DNA from: Mycolicibacterium wolinskyi
Lineage (GTDB): Bacteria > Actinomycetota > Actinomycetes > Mycobacteriales > Mycobacteriaceae
Direction of reading: 5' to 3'
Assembly: GCF_002101965.1 (NCBI RefSeq)
Contig: NZ_LQQA01000030.1
Coordinates: forward strand, 124,001-188,000
Length of the DNA stretch: 64,000 bases
Every line of letters begins with the position of its first letter. Position 1 is the stretch's first letter. Both the position numbers and the translations under genes were made by a program. The notes under the pieces are model-generated. The model had not been told where the DNA came from and searched no databases. It was given only the letters and a program-made list of their open reading frames with translations. Positions 8,835 through 17,200 of this stretch are shown piece after piece.

Positions 8835-9442
8835 GCGTGGCGGCACTGGTGTCGGGTGAACCCGTTCTGGTCAAGGAAATCGACGAACGTGAGGCGCAGC
8901 TGCGGGCGACGAATTTGGCGTCGGCACTGCCGCGGCCACACACGAGCGAAGGCAGACAACTCCGCCGCTGGCTGACCCAGCTGATCGTGGCCGAACGGGT
9001 CGTCGCCGCCGAGGCGGCCGCACGAGGCTTGACGGCGTCGGGCGTACCGGCCGAGGACACGGTGGTGCCGGACACCGCGGCGCGCCTGGAGATCGGCAGC
9101 GTCGCAGCCTCGACTCTGGCCGACCCGGTGGCACGGGCAGTGTTCGCCGACGTCACCGCGGCCGTCCGCGTCGACGATGCTGACGTGACTGCCTACCACG
9201 CTCGCAACCCGATGCGTTTTGCCGCGAAACCCGTTGTGGATGAGCAGGGTTGGCGCAGTCGGCCGGTGGAACCCGCGCTCGACGATGTCTGGGAGCGGAT
9301 CGCCGAGCACCTGCTCGCCGCGGCCCGCAGGCGCGCATTCCGGCTGTGGCTCGACTCGCGCTGCGCCGAACTCGTCCAGCTCTCACCCGGATACGAACAT
9401 CCCGGTGACCCGCGCCAGCCCGACAACACCCACAAGCACTGA
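8831..9442 (+). CDS. SurA-N/PpiC-like helical protein of unknown function
   Basis: A 203-residue protein coupled to its neighbours at both ends: its ATGA overlaps the mannosidase stop and its TGA overlaps the kinase start. The text VSGEPVLVKEIDEREAQLR near the N-terminus, RQLRRWLTQLIVAERVVAAEA, VDDADVTAYHARNPMRFA and the final LWLDSRCAELVQLSPGYEHPGDP resemble the N-terminal chaperone domain of SurA/PpiC peptidyl-prolyl isomerases without the rotamase domain. The M. tuberculosis gene in this slot is named fabD2 (malonyl-CoA transacylase), but no GHSxG serine motif is present, so that name is not supported. No signal peptide is seen. A role with the mannosidase and kinase is inferred only from coupling. 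Confidence 0.72.
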   Translation: MSVAALVSGEPVLVKEIDEREAQLRATNLASALPRPHTSEGRQLRRWLTQLIVAERVVAAEAAARGLTASGVPAEDTVVPDTAARLEIGSVAASTLADPVARAVFADVTAAVRVDDADVTAYHARNPMRFAAKPVVDEQGWRSRPVEPALDDVWERIAEHLLAAARRRAFRLWLDSRCAELVQLSPGYEHPGDPRQPDNTHKH

Positions 9443-10368
9443 TGAGCAATGCTGCACCAATGAGCGCTCTCACTCTCGCCCTCGACATCGGCGGCACCAA
9501 GATCGCAGCCGGTCTGGTGGACCCCGACGGGTTGCTCGTGCACCAGGCCAAACTGCCCACGCCGGACGGCGACGCCGAGACCGTATGGGCCGTCGCCGAG
9601 CAACTGCTCGCCGAGACGATGAAGGTGGCCGACGGCCGTGTCGACGGCGTCGGTGTTGCCTCGGCAGGGCCGATCGACCTGCCCAGCGGCACCGTGAGCC
9701 CGATCAACATCGTTGAGTGGCATCGCTTTCCGATCGTCGAGCGGGTGGCCGCGGCGACCGGTCTTCCGGTCCGGCTCGCCGGTGACGGCGTGTGCATGGC
9801 GCTCGGCGAGCACTGGCGTGGGGCGGCGCGTGGCGCCGATTTTCTGCTCGGCATGGTGGTGTCGACGGGGATCGGCGGGGGACTGGTGCTCGACGGCGCA
9901 CCCTATGACGGCCGCACCGGCAACGCCGGTCACGTCGGCCACGTCATCGTCGCTCCCGAGAACGGTGCGTTGTGCACGTGCGGCGGGCACGGCTGCGTCG
10001 AGACGGTCGCGTCCGGGCCGAACATGGCCCGGTGGGCTCGCGAACAGGGTTGGGACGCCCCGCCGGAGGCGGACGCCAAAGAGCTCGCGGATGCCGCCAA
10101 CGCCGGGGACCGGTTGGCGCTCAAGACATTTCAGCGGGGTGCCACGGCAATCGCGGCGATGATCGCGTCGGTGAGTGCGGTATGCGACCTCGACCTCGTG
10201 GTGATCGGCGGTGGCGTGGCGAAATCCGGGGCGCTGCTCTTCGACCCGCTGCGGGCGGCGTTGGACAGCTACGCCGGGCTGGACTTCCTGCGCACGCTTC
10301 GGGTGGTCCCCGCCGAACTCGGCGGGGACGCGGGCCTGGTCGGGGCGGCTGCCCTTTTACGTGACTGA
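9442..10368 (+). CDS. ROK-family sugar kinase
   Basis: A 308-residue ROK kinase, phosphorylating a hexose or aminosugar with ATP in the cytoplasm. The ATP loop is LDIGGTKIAAG (residues 14-24). A second glycine-rich stretch STGIGGGLVLDG and the ROK zinc signature CTCGGHGCVE (C178, C180, C185) are present, as is the C-terminal GGGVAKSG. There is no HTH, so it is an enzyme and not a ROK repressor. It is the last gene of the mannosidase operon (TGATG overlap), so a plausible job is trapping a released sugar. Its last 100 bp overlap the converging HxlR gene. It corresponds to Rv0650. Confidence 0.88.
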   Translation: MSNAAPMSALTLALDIGGTKIAAGLVDPDGLLVHQAKLPTPDGDAETVWAVAEQLLAETMKVADGRVDGVGVASAGPIDLPSGTVSPINIVEWHRFPIVERVAAATGLPVRLAGDGVCMALGEHWRGAARGADFLLGMVVSTGIGGGLVLDGAPYDGRTGNAGHVGHVIVAPENGALCTCGGHGCVETVASGPNMARWAREQGWDAPPEADAKELADAANAGDRLALKTFQRGATAIAAMIASVSAVCDLDLVVIGGGVAKSGALLFDPLRAALDSYAGLDFLRTLRVVPAELGGDAGLVGAAALLRD

Positions 10369-10691
10369 GCGCGTTGCATGTGAGTGCGGCCCCAGTCGCA
10401 CAGCGTCTGCAGAACCGGCGCGAGCGTCATCCCGTACTCGGAGATCGAGTAGTGCACGCACGGCGGCACGGTGCCCGCGTCATGGCGGTCGATGATCCCG
10501 GCATCGACGAGATCGTGCAGATGGCGGATGAGCATGCGTTCGGTGATCTCGGGGATGCTGCGCCGCAGCTCGGCTGTGCGCATCGGCCCGTCGACCAGGC
10601 GCCACAGGATGGTGCCCTTCCAGCGGCCGTCGATGACCGACAGCGTGGCGTCGATCGGACACTCGCCGATTTCTTTCTTCGACACCGGCAT
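10269..10691 (-). CDS. HxlR-family transcriptional regulator
   Basis: A 140-residue winged-helix regulator. CPIDATLSVIDGRWKGTILW is the typical HxlR opening with its conserved cysteine and IxGRWxxxIL motif. PEITERMLIRHLHDLVDAGI is the recognition region, and YSISEYGMTLAPVLQTLCDW completes the dimer domain. The ATG at 10691 has AGGAG seven bases upstream. Residues after about 112 are a basic, proline-rich tail read from DNA that also encodes the kinase C-terminus on the other strand, so the tail may be adventitious. It is divergent from the DUF1772-like gene, with paired inverted repeats between them. Confidence 0.87.
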   Translation of the reverse strand: MPVSKKEIGECPIDATLSVIDGRWKGTILWRLVDGPMRTAELRRSIPEITERMLIRHLHDLVDAGIIDRHDAGTVPPCVHYSISEYGMTLAPVLQTLCDWGRTHMQRAQSRKRAAAPTRPASPPSSAGTTRSVRRKSSPA

Positions 10692-10714
10692 GCCATGGCT
10701 CCTCGTGTTGGTTG

Positions 10715-10757
10715 CTGACTAATTTGTCAGTACCTTGTTTTTTGTCAGCTTACTGAC
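10715..10757. promoter_or_regulatory. Two inverted repeats between HxlR and DUF1772-like genes
   Basis: CTGAC (10715-10719) and GTCAG (10726-10730) form one repeat with a 6-bp spacer. GTCAG (10744-10748) and CTGAC (10753-10757) form a second with a 4-bp spacer. All four half-sites share the same 5-mer. HxlR proteins bind as dimers to such dyads, so these are likely operators for control of both divergent genes. Confidence 0.6.
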
Positions 10758-10770
10758 CAGGGTCGATGTT

Positions 10771-11202
10771 GTGAAAGAGATTATCGAGATCCTTGCCGTC
10801 CTGGTCACCGGCGCGCTGGTCGGCGTCGAGTTCGGAGTAACCGCCTTCAGTCACCCGATCCTGGAGCGGCTGCCGGACACCGCGTACTCGCAGGGGCGTT
10901 CGGCCAGTGCGCGGGTTCTCGGCAGGGTCATGCCGTTCTGGTACGGCTTGGTCGTACTGCTGCTGCTCACCGTCGTGGTGCTGCAGCCCGGGCCGTTGTT
11001 CTTCGCCGCGGTGGTGGCGATGGGCGCCGTCATGCTGCTGACCTTCATGTTGCTCGTGCCTGCCAACAATCGCGTGGCCGCCTGGGCCGGCCCCGCCGAC
11101 GTCTCGCGCGAGCTGGCCGGGCGCTGGGACCGGCTGCACTGGGTGAGAGTGGCCTTGTTGGCCGTGGTGTTCGTGCTGTTGGTGGTGGGAAGTGGGCGCT
11201 GA
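10771..11202 (+). CDS. DUF1772/anthrone oxygenase-like membrane protein
   Basis: A 143-residue protein of four predicted membrane segments: residues about 3-25 (IIEILAVLVTGALVGVEFG), 50-70 (FWYGLVVLLLLTVVV), 74-95 and 120-142. The FGVTAFSHPILERLP loop and the LVPANNRVAAW motif match DUF1772 proteins. These are small membrane proteins beside HxlR or TetR regulators in many actinobacteria; some relatives are annotated as anthrone oxygenases. GTG 10771 is favoured over a TTG at 10735 that would sit inside the operator. The biochemical role is unknown. Confidence 0.75.
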   Translation: MKEIIEILAVLVTGALVGVEFGVTAFSHPILERLPDTAYSQGRSASARVLGRVMPFWYGLVVLLLLTVVVLQPGPLFFAAVVAMGAVMLLTFMLLVPANNRVAAWAGPADVSRELAGRWDRLHWVRVALLAVVFVLLVVGSGR

Positions 11203-11522
11203 CGCGCGGCGAGCGACCGCTGCGGCACGCTTTTTGCGGCGTGTTGACGTACAGACACGGTCGCTCGCGGTGCAGGGATTATGAAGTCAGGCGGGTGTTC
11301 GGGTACCCTGGCCGAGTTCCACCGAAGACCGTCGGTCACCGATGAGCGCTTGCGCGAAGAGCAAGTGGCTCGGAAATCGGTTGAAGGTCCGGGAGTTCCC
11401 GGCGGCCCACGCAGGAGGACGAGGTAGAAGCATTCTTGCGCGCCCCGACCTGTCTGCGTCGGGGCGTTCGTCATTTCCGGCCTTCATGTGGTGGACGACC
11501 CAACCATCACGAGGAGGCAAGC
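11203..11522 (+). promoter_or_regulatory. rplJ leader region, probable L10 leader
   Basis: The 320-bp gap before rplJ has no convincing gene. It holds a possible -35 TTGACG at 11244-11249 without a well-spaced -10. From about 11310 (TTCCACCGAAGACC) to the AGGAGGACGAGG stretch near 11412 there is a structured purine-rich leader. This resembles the actinobacterial L10 leader, the RNA that ribosomal protein L10(L12)4 binds to repress its own operon. The hairpin at 11441-11466 follows. The rplJ ribosome site is GAGGAGG at 11511. Family assignment is from memory of the consensus, not from a covariance model. Confidence 0.55.
11441..11466 (+). terminator. Attenuator-like hairpin in the rplJ leader
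   Basis: CGCCCCGAC (11441-11449) and GTCGGGGCG (11458-11466) form a perfect 9-bp stem with an 8-nt loop, followed by a weak T-rich run (TTCGTCATTTCC). It lies 57 bp before rplJ and could terminate transcription or form part of the L10 leader fold. Confidence 0.5.
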
Positions 11523-12050
11523 ATGGCCCAAGCTGAAAAGGCCACCGCGGTCGCCGACATCGCCGAGAAGTTCAAGGAGGCGACGGCCACCGTCGTCACC
11601 GAGTACCGCGGCCTGACGGTGTCCAACCTTGCCGAGCTGCGCAGGTCGCTGGGTGACGGAGCCACATACACGGTTGCCAAGAACACCTTGGTCAAGCGTG
11701 CGGCTGCGGAAGCCGGCATCGAAGGTCTGGACGATCTGTTCTCCGGGCCGACCGCCATCGCGTTCATCAACGGCGAGCCCGTCGACGCCGCCAAGGCGAT
11801 CAAGAAGTTCGCCAAGGACAACAAGGCCCTGGTCGTCAAGGGCGGCTACATGGACGGCAAGGCGCTGTCCGTCGCCGAGGTCGAGCGGATCGCCGATCTG
11901 GAGTCGCGCGAGGTGCTGCTGTCCAAGCTGGCCGGCGCACTGAAGGCGAAGCAGTCCCAGGCCGCGGCGCTGTTCGTGGCGCCCGCGTCCCAGGTCGCCC
12001 GCCTGGCCGCAGCTCTGCAAGAGAAGAAGGCCGGCGAAAACGCCGCCTGA
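11523..12050 (+). CDS. rplJ: 50S ribosomal protein L10
   Basis: A 175-residue L10, the base of the ribosomal stalk that carries L7/L12 dimers. The N-terminal globular domain begins AQAEKATAVADIAEKF and includes the 23S-binding TEYRGLTVSNLAELRRSL and TLVKRAAAEAGIEGL. The C-terminal helix (ALFVAPASQVARLAAALQEK) binds L7/L12. A strong GAGGAGG site precedes the ATG. It forms an operon with rplL 34 bp downstream, expected to be feedback-controlled by L10 through the leader. It corresponds to Rv0651. Confidence 0.98.
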   Translation: MAQAEKATAVADIAEKFKEATATVVTEYRGLTVSNLAELRRSLGDGATYTVAKNTLVKRAAAEAGIEGLDDLFSGPTAIAFINGEPVDAAKAIKKFAKDNKALVVKGGYMDGKALSVAEVERIADLESREVLLSKLAGALKAKQSQAAALFVAPASQVARLAAALQEKKAGENAA

Positions 12051-12084
12051 CAAACCACCACCAAGAGATAGATAAGGAATCACC

Positions 12085-12474
12085 ATGGCAAAGCTGTCCA
12101 CCGACGAACTGCTCGACGCGTTCAAGGAAATGACCCTGCTGGAGCTCTCTGAGTTCGTCAAGCAGTTCGAGGAGACCTTCGACGTCACCGCCGCCGCCCC
12201 GGTCGCGGTTGCCGCCGGCCCGGCCGCCGGTGGCGCGCCCGCCGAGGCCGCCGAGGAGCAGTCGGAGTTCGACGTCATCCTCGAGGGTGCCGGCGACAAG
12301 AAGATCGGCGTCATCAAGGTCGTCCGCGAGATCGTCTCCGGCCTGGGCCTGAAGGAAGCCAAGGATCTGGTCGACGGCGCTCCCAAGCCGCTGCTGGAGA
12401 AGGTCACCAAGGAAGCCGCCGAGGAGGCCAAGAGCAAGCTCGAGGCTGCCGGCGCTTCGGTCACCGTCAAGTAA
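12085..12474 (+). CDS. rplL: 50S ribosomal protein L7/L12
   Basis: A 129-residue stalk protein that recruits translational GTPases such as the EF-G and EF-Tu encoded later in the window. Domains are the N-terminal dimerisation helices (LSTDELLDAFKEMTLLELSEF), an Ala/Pro-rich hinge (AAAPVAVAAGPAAGG) and the C-terminal factor-binding domain with KIGVIKVVREIVSGLGLKEA. Upstream AAGGA precedes the ATG. A strong hairpin terminator follows at 12489. It is unmistakable and of normal length. Confidence 0.98.
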   Translation: MAKLSTDELLDAFKEMTLLELSEFVKQFEETFDVTAAAPVAVAAGPAAGGAPAEAAEEQSEFDVILEGAGDKKIGVIKVVREIVSGLGLKEAKDLVDGAPKPLLEKVTKEAAEEAKSKLEAAGASVTVK

Positions 12475-12488
12475 TTCGCGATTCAGCG

Positions 12489-12530
12489 AAAAGAGCCCCC
12501 GGATCAGCGCGATCCGGGGGCTCTTTGCTG
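12489..12530 (+). terminator. Rho-independent terminator after rplL
   Basis: GAGCCCCCGGATC (12493-12505) pairs perfectly with GATCCGGGGGCTC (12511-12523) around a 5-nt loop, flanked by AAAA before and TTT after. It closes the rplJ-rplL transcript. Confidence 0.9.
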
Positions 12531-12653
12531 TTTGTGCCGGAGCAAATCGGATACATCGGCACAACCATGATTCCTCGGTGCGCAGTGCGCTATGGTGACT
12601 CAAGCCACAGGCCAGAGCCGGTGGCACGGTGAGGCGTAGGCGGAAGGATCTTT

Positions 12654-13769
12654 ATGGGCGTCCAAATCGACGTGAACGGACTGAGCAAGTCTTTCGGATC
12701 GTCCAAGATCTGGGAAGACGTCACGCTGTCTGTCCCGGCCGGTGAGGTCAGCGTGCTGCTGGGCCCGTCAGGTACCGGTAAGTCGGTGTTCTTGAAGTCC
12801 CTGATCGGCCTGCTGCGCCCGGAGCGCGGCTCCATCATCATCGACGGCACCGACATCCTCGAATGCTCGGCCAAGGAGCTCTACGAGATCCGCACGCTGT
12901 TCGGTGTGCTGTTCCAGGACGGCGCGCTGTTCGGCTCGATGAACATCTACGACAACACCGCTTTCCCGCTGCGCGAACACACCAAGAAGAGCGAGAGCGA
13001 GATCCGTGAGATCGTCATGGAGAAGCTCGCCCTGGTCGGTATGCCCAACGACGGCCACAAGTTCCCCGGTGAGATCTCCGGCGGTATGCGCAAGCGCGCC
13101 GGCCTGGCCCGTGCCCTCGTGCTCGACCCGCAGATCATCCTGTGTGACGAGCCGGACTCCGGTCTGGACCCGGTCCGTACCGCCTACCTGAGCCAGCTGC
13201 TGATCGACATCAACGCCCAGATCGACGCGACCGTGCTGATCGTGACGCACAACATCAACATCGCGCGGACCGTGCCCGACAACATCGGCATGCTGTTCCG
13301 CAAGAAGCTGGTCATGTTCGGGCCGCGCGAGGTGCTGCTGACCAGCGAAGAGCCCGTCGTCAAGCAGTTCCTCAACGGCCGCCGCATCGGCCCCATCGGC
13401 ATGTCCGAGGAGAAGGACGAGGCCACCGCGGCCGCCGAGCAGGCCCTGCTCGACGCCGGTCAGCACGACGGTGGCGTGGAGGAGATCGAAGGCGTCCCGC
13501 CGCAGCTGACCGCGACGCCGGGCATGCCCGAGCGCAAGGGCGTGGCCCGTCGCCGGGCGCGGGTGCGCGAGATCCTGCACACCCTGCCGCCGCAGGCCCA
13601 GGCCGCCATTCTGGAGGAGCTCAACGCCCACGATGCGCAGCAGGGCGGCCAGGTCCAGACCCAGACGGCTCCGGTGGACAATTACGACGAGCCGACCGCA
13701 CGGCACAGCCGCCCGATCGAGGACGACGCTCCGACGGGCGCCATCGAGGTGCCCAAGCAGCAGGCCTGA
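12654..13769 (+). CDS. mkl: Mce transporter ATPase MceG (Mkl)
   Basis: A 371-residue ABC ATPase of the MlaF/Mkl type that powers mycobacterial Mce lipid importers from the cytoplasmic face. Walker A is GPSGTGKS (37-44), the signature is ISGGMRKRAG, Walker B is IILCDEPDSGLDP, and the H-loop is IVTHN. The C-terminal extension after about residue 245 (acidic, then VARRRARVREILHTLPPQAQAAIL) is typical of actinobacterial MceG and is thought to aid stability or partner binding. ATG 12654 follows GGAAGGATC. No mce genes are near, as expected, because one ATPase serves several unlinked mce operons. It corresponds to Rv0655. Confidence 0.93.
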   Translation: MGVQIDVNGLSKSFGSSKIWEDVTLSVPAGEVSVLLGPSGTGKSVFLKSLIGLLRPERGSIIIDGTDILECSAKELYEIRTLFGVLFQDGALFGSMNIYDNTAFPLREHTKKSESEIREIVMEKLALVGMPNDGHKFPGEISGGMRKRAGLARALVLDPQIILCDEPDSGLDPVRTAYLSQLLIDINAQIDATVLIVTHNINIARTVPDNIGMLFRKKLVMFGPREVLLTSEEPVVKQFLNGRRIGPIGMSEEKDEATAAAEQALLDAGQHDGGVEEIEGVPPQLTATPGMPERKGVARRRARVREILHTLPPQAQAAILEELNAHDAQQGGQVQTQTAPVDNYDEPTARHSRPIEDDAPTGAIEVPKQQA

Positions 13770-13783
13770 CCGAAACCGACAGC

Positions 13784-13818
13784 GATCCGGCGCGCCCATC
13801 CGTGGGTAGCGCCGGATC
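13784..13818 (+). terminator. Hairpin terminator after mkl
   Basis: GATCCGGCGC (13784-13793) pairs perfectly with GCGCCGGATC (13809-13818), and an inner CCCA/TGGG stem is stacked above it. There is no real T-run, so this is a GC-rich hairpin of the sort common in mycobacteria. Confidence 0.6.
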
Positions 13819-14246
13819 GGCGTTTGACGAGGGGGGATCGGCGAGGCGTTCACCGGCGCTCAAGATCAGTTACCGCGACAAATCCCACCCCAAACAGCGT
13901 GTGAGCCCTTGACGGACGGCCCCAAACGGGCCAATCTGTTGGGCAGCATGTGTGAAGGGTCGAGTCGCCAGCCAGCGCCGGGTGACCCATCTCATGCAAT
14001 GGATGTGTGGTGGTCGAGGAATGCTCGTTGAATAACTGGCGGACGTGCGCTATCGTTGGACGTTGCGCTGGCTGCATCCTGCCCACCTCACCTGTACCTG
14101 ACACCGTGGTCCTAGCCTGAGTCGTTTGCTCAGTACCTAGTCCTGTGCCGTGCGTCCAGGGTTTTGGACAGGCGGTATCCAGCCGAACCGACGCAGAATT
14201 CGCGACAAAAGGTCCGGTGCAGGCCGGCGCCTAATAGTCGCATGAG
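13819..14246 (+). other. rpoB upstream region and leader
   Basis: About 430 bp without a credible gene. A short leftward reading frame at 13850-14104 has no recognisable features. It contains the promoter at 14028-14056 and roughly 185 nt of probable untranslated leader before rpoB. No strong terminator or riboswitch-like fold was recognised. Confidence 0.6.
14028..14056 (+). promoter_or_regulatory. Candidate SigA-type rpoB promoter
   Basis: TTGAAT (14028-14033) and TATCGT (14051-14056) are separated by exactly 17 bp, close to the consensus for the housekeeping sigma factor. It lies about 190 bp upstream of the rpoB start. Confidence 0.55.
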
Positions 14247-17200
14247 GTGCTGGAAGGATGCATCTTGGCAGTCTCTAGCCAGAGCACAGCGAACGCTATC
14301 ACCAATAACTCCGTCCCAGGAGCACCGAACCGAGTTTCATTTGCCAAGCTCCGCGAGCCGCTTGAGGTTCCGGGGCTGCTCGACGTTCAGACCGATTCCT
14401 TCGACTGGCTCGTCGGGTCCGACGAATGGCGTCAGAAGGCCATCGATCGCGGTGAGACCGACCCCAAGGGCGGTCTCGAAGAGGTGCTCGAAGAGCTCTC
14501 GCCGATCGAGGACTTCTCCGGCTCGATGTCGCTGTCCTTCTCCGATCCGCGCTTCGACGAGGTCAAGGCCCCGGTCGACGAGTGCAAAGACAAGGACATG
14601 ACGTACGCGGCCCCGCTGTTCGTCACGGCCGAGTTCATCAACAACAACACCGGCGAGATCAAGAGCCAGACGGTCTTCATGGGTGACTTCCCGATGATGA
14701 CCGAGAAGGGCACCTTCATCATCAACGGCACCGAGCGCGTCGTCGTGTCGCAGCTCGTCCGTTCGCCCGGTGTGTACTTCGACGAGACCATCGACAAGTC
14801 CACCGAGAAGACGCTGCACAGCGTCAAGGTCATCCCCGGCCGCGGTGCGTGGCTGGAGTTCGACGTCGACAAGCGCGACACCGTCGGCGTCCGTATCGAC
14901 CGCAAGCGCCGTCAGCCGGTCACCGTGCTGCTCAAGGCGCTCGGCTGGACCAACGAGCAGATCGTGGAGCGCTTCGGCTTCTCCGAGATCATGATGGGCA
15001 CGCTGGAGAAGGACAGCACCGCGGGTACCGACGAGGCGCTGCTCGACATCTACCGCAAGCTGCGCCCGGGCGAGCCGCCGACCAAGGAGTCCGCGCAGAC
15101 CCTGCTGGAGAACCTGTTCTTCAAGGAGAAGCGCTACGACCTGGCTCGCGTCGGCCGTTACAAGGTCAACAAGAAGCTGGGCCTGAACGCCGGCCAGCCG
15201 ATCACGTCGTCGACGCTGACCGAGGAAGACGTCGTCGCGACGATCGAGTACCTGGTGCGTCTGCACGAGGGCCAGACCACGATGACCGTCCCCGGCGGCG
15301 TCGAGGTCCCTGTTGAAGTAGATGACATCGACCACTTCGGCAACCGTCGTCTGCGCACCGTGGGTGAGCTGATCCAGAACCAGATCCGCGTGGGCCTGTC
15401 CCGCATGGAGCGTGTCGTGCGTGAGCGCATGACCACCCAGGACGTCGAGGCGATCACGCCGCAGACCCTGATCAACATCCGTCCCGTCGTGGCGGCGATC
15501 AAGGAGTTCTTCGGCACGAGCCAGCTGTCGCAGTTCATGGACCAGAACAACCCGCTGTCGGGTCTCACCCACAAGCGTCGTCTCTCGGCGCTGGGCCCCG
15601 GCGGTCTGTCCCGTGAGCGCGCCGGCCTCGAGGTCCGCGACGTGCACTCCAGCCACTACGGCCGCATGTGCCCGATCGAGACCCCTGAGGGTCCGAACAT
15701 CGGTCTGATCGGTTCGCTTTCGGTGTACGCGCGGGTCAACCCGTTCGGCTTCATCGAGACGCCGTACCGCAAGGTCGTCGACGGGGTCGTCACCGACCAG
15801 ATCGACTACCTGACCGCCGACGAGGAGGACCGCCACGTCGTGGCGCAGGCCAACTCGCCGATCGACGCCGACGGCCGGTTCACCGAAGACCGCGTGATGG
15901 TCCGCCGTAAGGGCGGCGAGGTCGAGAACGTGGCCCCGTCCGACGTCGACTACATGGACGTCTCGCCGCGCCAGATGGTTTCGGTCGCGACCGCGATGAT
16001 CCCGTTCCTCGAGCACGACGACGCCAACCGTGCCCTGATGGGTGCCAACATGCAGCGCCAGGCCGTTCCGCTGGTGCGCAGCGAGGCCCCGCTGGTCGGC
16101 ACCGGTATGGAGCTGCGTGCCGCGATCGACGCAGGCGATGTCGTTGTCTCGGAGAAGACCGGTGTGGTCGAAGAGGTCTCGGCCGACTACGTCACCGTGA
16201 TGGCCGACGACGGCACCCGCCACACCTACCGGATGCGCAAGTTCGCCCGGTCCAACCACGGCACGTGCGCCAACCAGCGCCCGATCGTGGACGCCGGGCA
16301 GCGGGTCGAGTCGGGCCAGGTCATCGCCGACGGGCCGTGCACCCAGAACGGTGAGATGGCGCTGGGCAAGAACCTCCTCGTGGCGATCATGCCGTGGGAG
16401 GGCCACAACTACGAGGACGCGATCATCCTCTCGAACCGCCTGGTCGAAGAGGACGTGCTGACCTCGATCCACATCGAAGAGCACGAGATCGACGCCCGTG
16501 ACACCAAGCTGGGCGCCGAGGAGATCACCCGGGACATCCCGAACGTCTCCGACGAGGTGCTGGCTGACCTCGACGAGCGCGGCATCGTCCGCATCGGCGC
16601 CGAGGTCCGCGACGGCGACATCCTGGTCGGCAAGGTCACCCCGAAGGGCGAGACCGAGCTGACCCCGGAGGAGCGCCTGCTGCGTGCCATCTTCGGTGAG
16701 AAGGCCCGCGAGGTCCGCGACACGTCGCTGAAGGTGCCGCACGGTGAGTCCGGCAAGGTCATCGGCATCCGCGTGTTCTCGCGCGAGGACGACGACGAGC
16801 TGCCCGCCGGCGTCAACGAGCTGGTTCGCGTGTACGTGGCCCAGAAGCGCAAGATCTCCGACGGCGACAAGCTCGCCGGACGCCACGGCAACAAGGGCGT
16901 CATCGGCAAGATCCTGCCGGTCGAGGACATGCCGTTCCTGCCCGATGGCACCCCGGTGGACATCATCCTGAACACCCACGGTGTGCCGCGTCGTATGAAC
17001 ATCGGCCAGATCCTGGAGACCCACCTCGGGTGGGTGGCCAAGGCCGGCTGGAACATCGATGTCGCCGCGGGAACCCCGGACTGGGCGAGCAAGCTGCCCG
17101 AGCAGCTGTACTCGGCTCCGGCCGACAGCATCGTCTCGACCCCGGTGTTCGACGGTGCGCAGGAAGGTGAGCTGCAGGGCCTGCTGGGCTCGACGCTGCC

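Noticed and set aside
8831..9442. FabD-type malonyl-CoA transacylase
   Set aside because: No GHSxG nucleophile motif; the sequence instead resembles a SurA-N/PpiC domain.
13850..14104. An 84-codon leftward frame in the rpoB upstream region
   Set aside because: No ribosome site, no conserved motif, and it runs through the promoter candidate.
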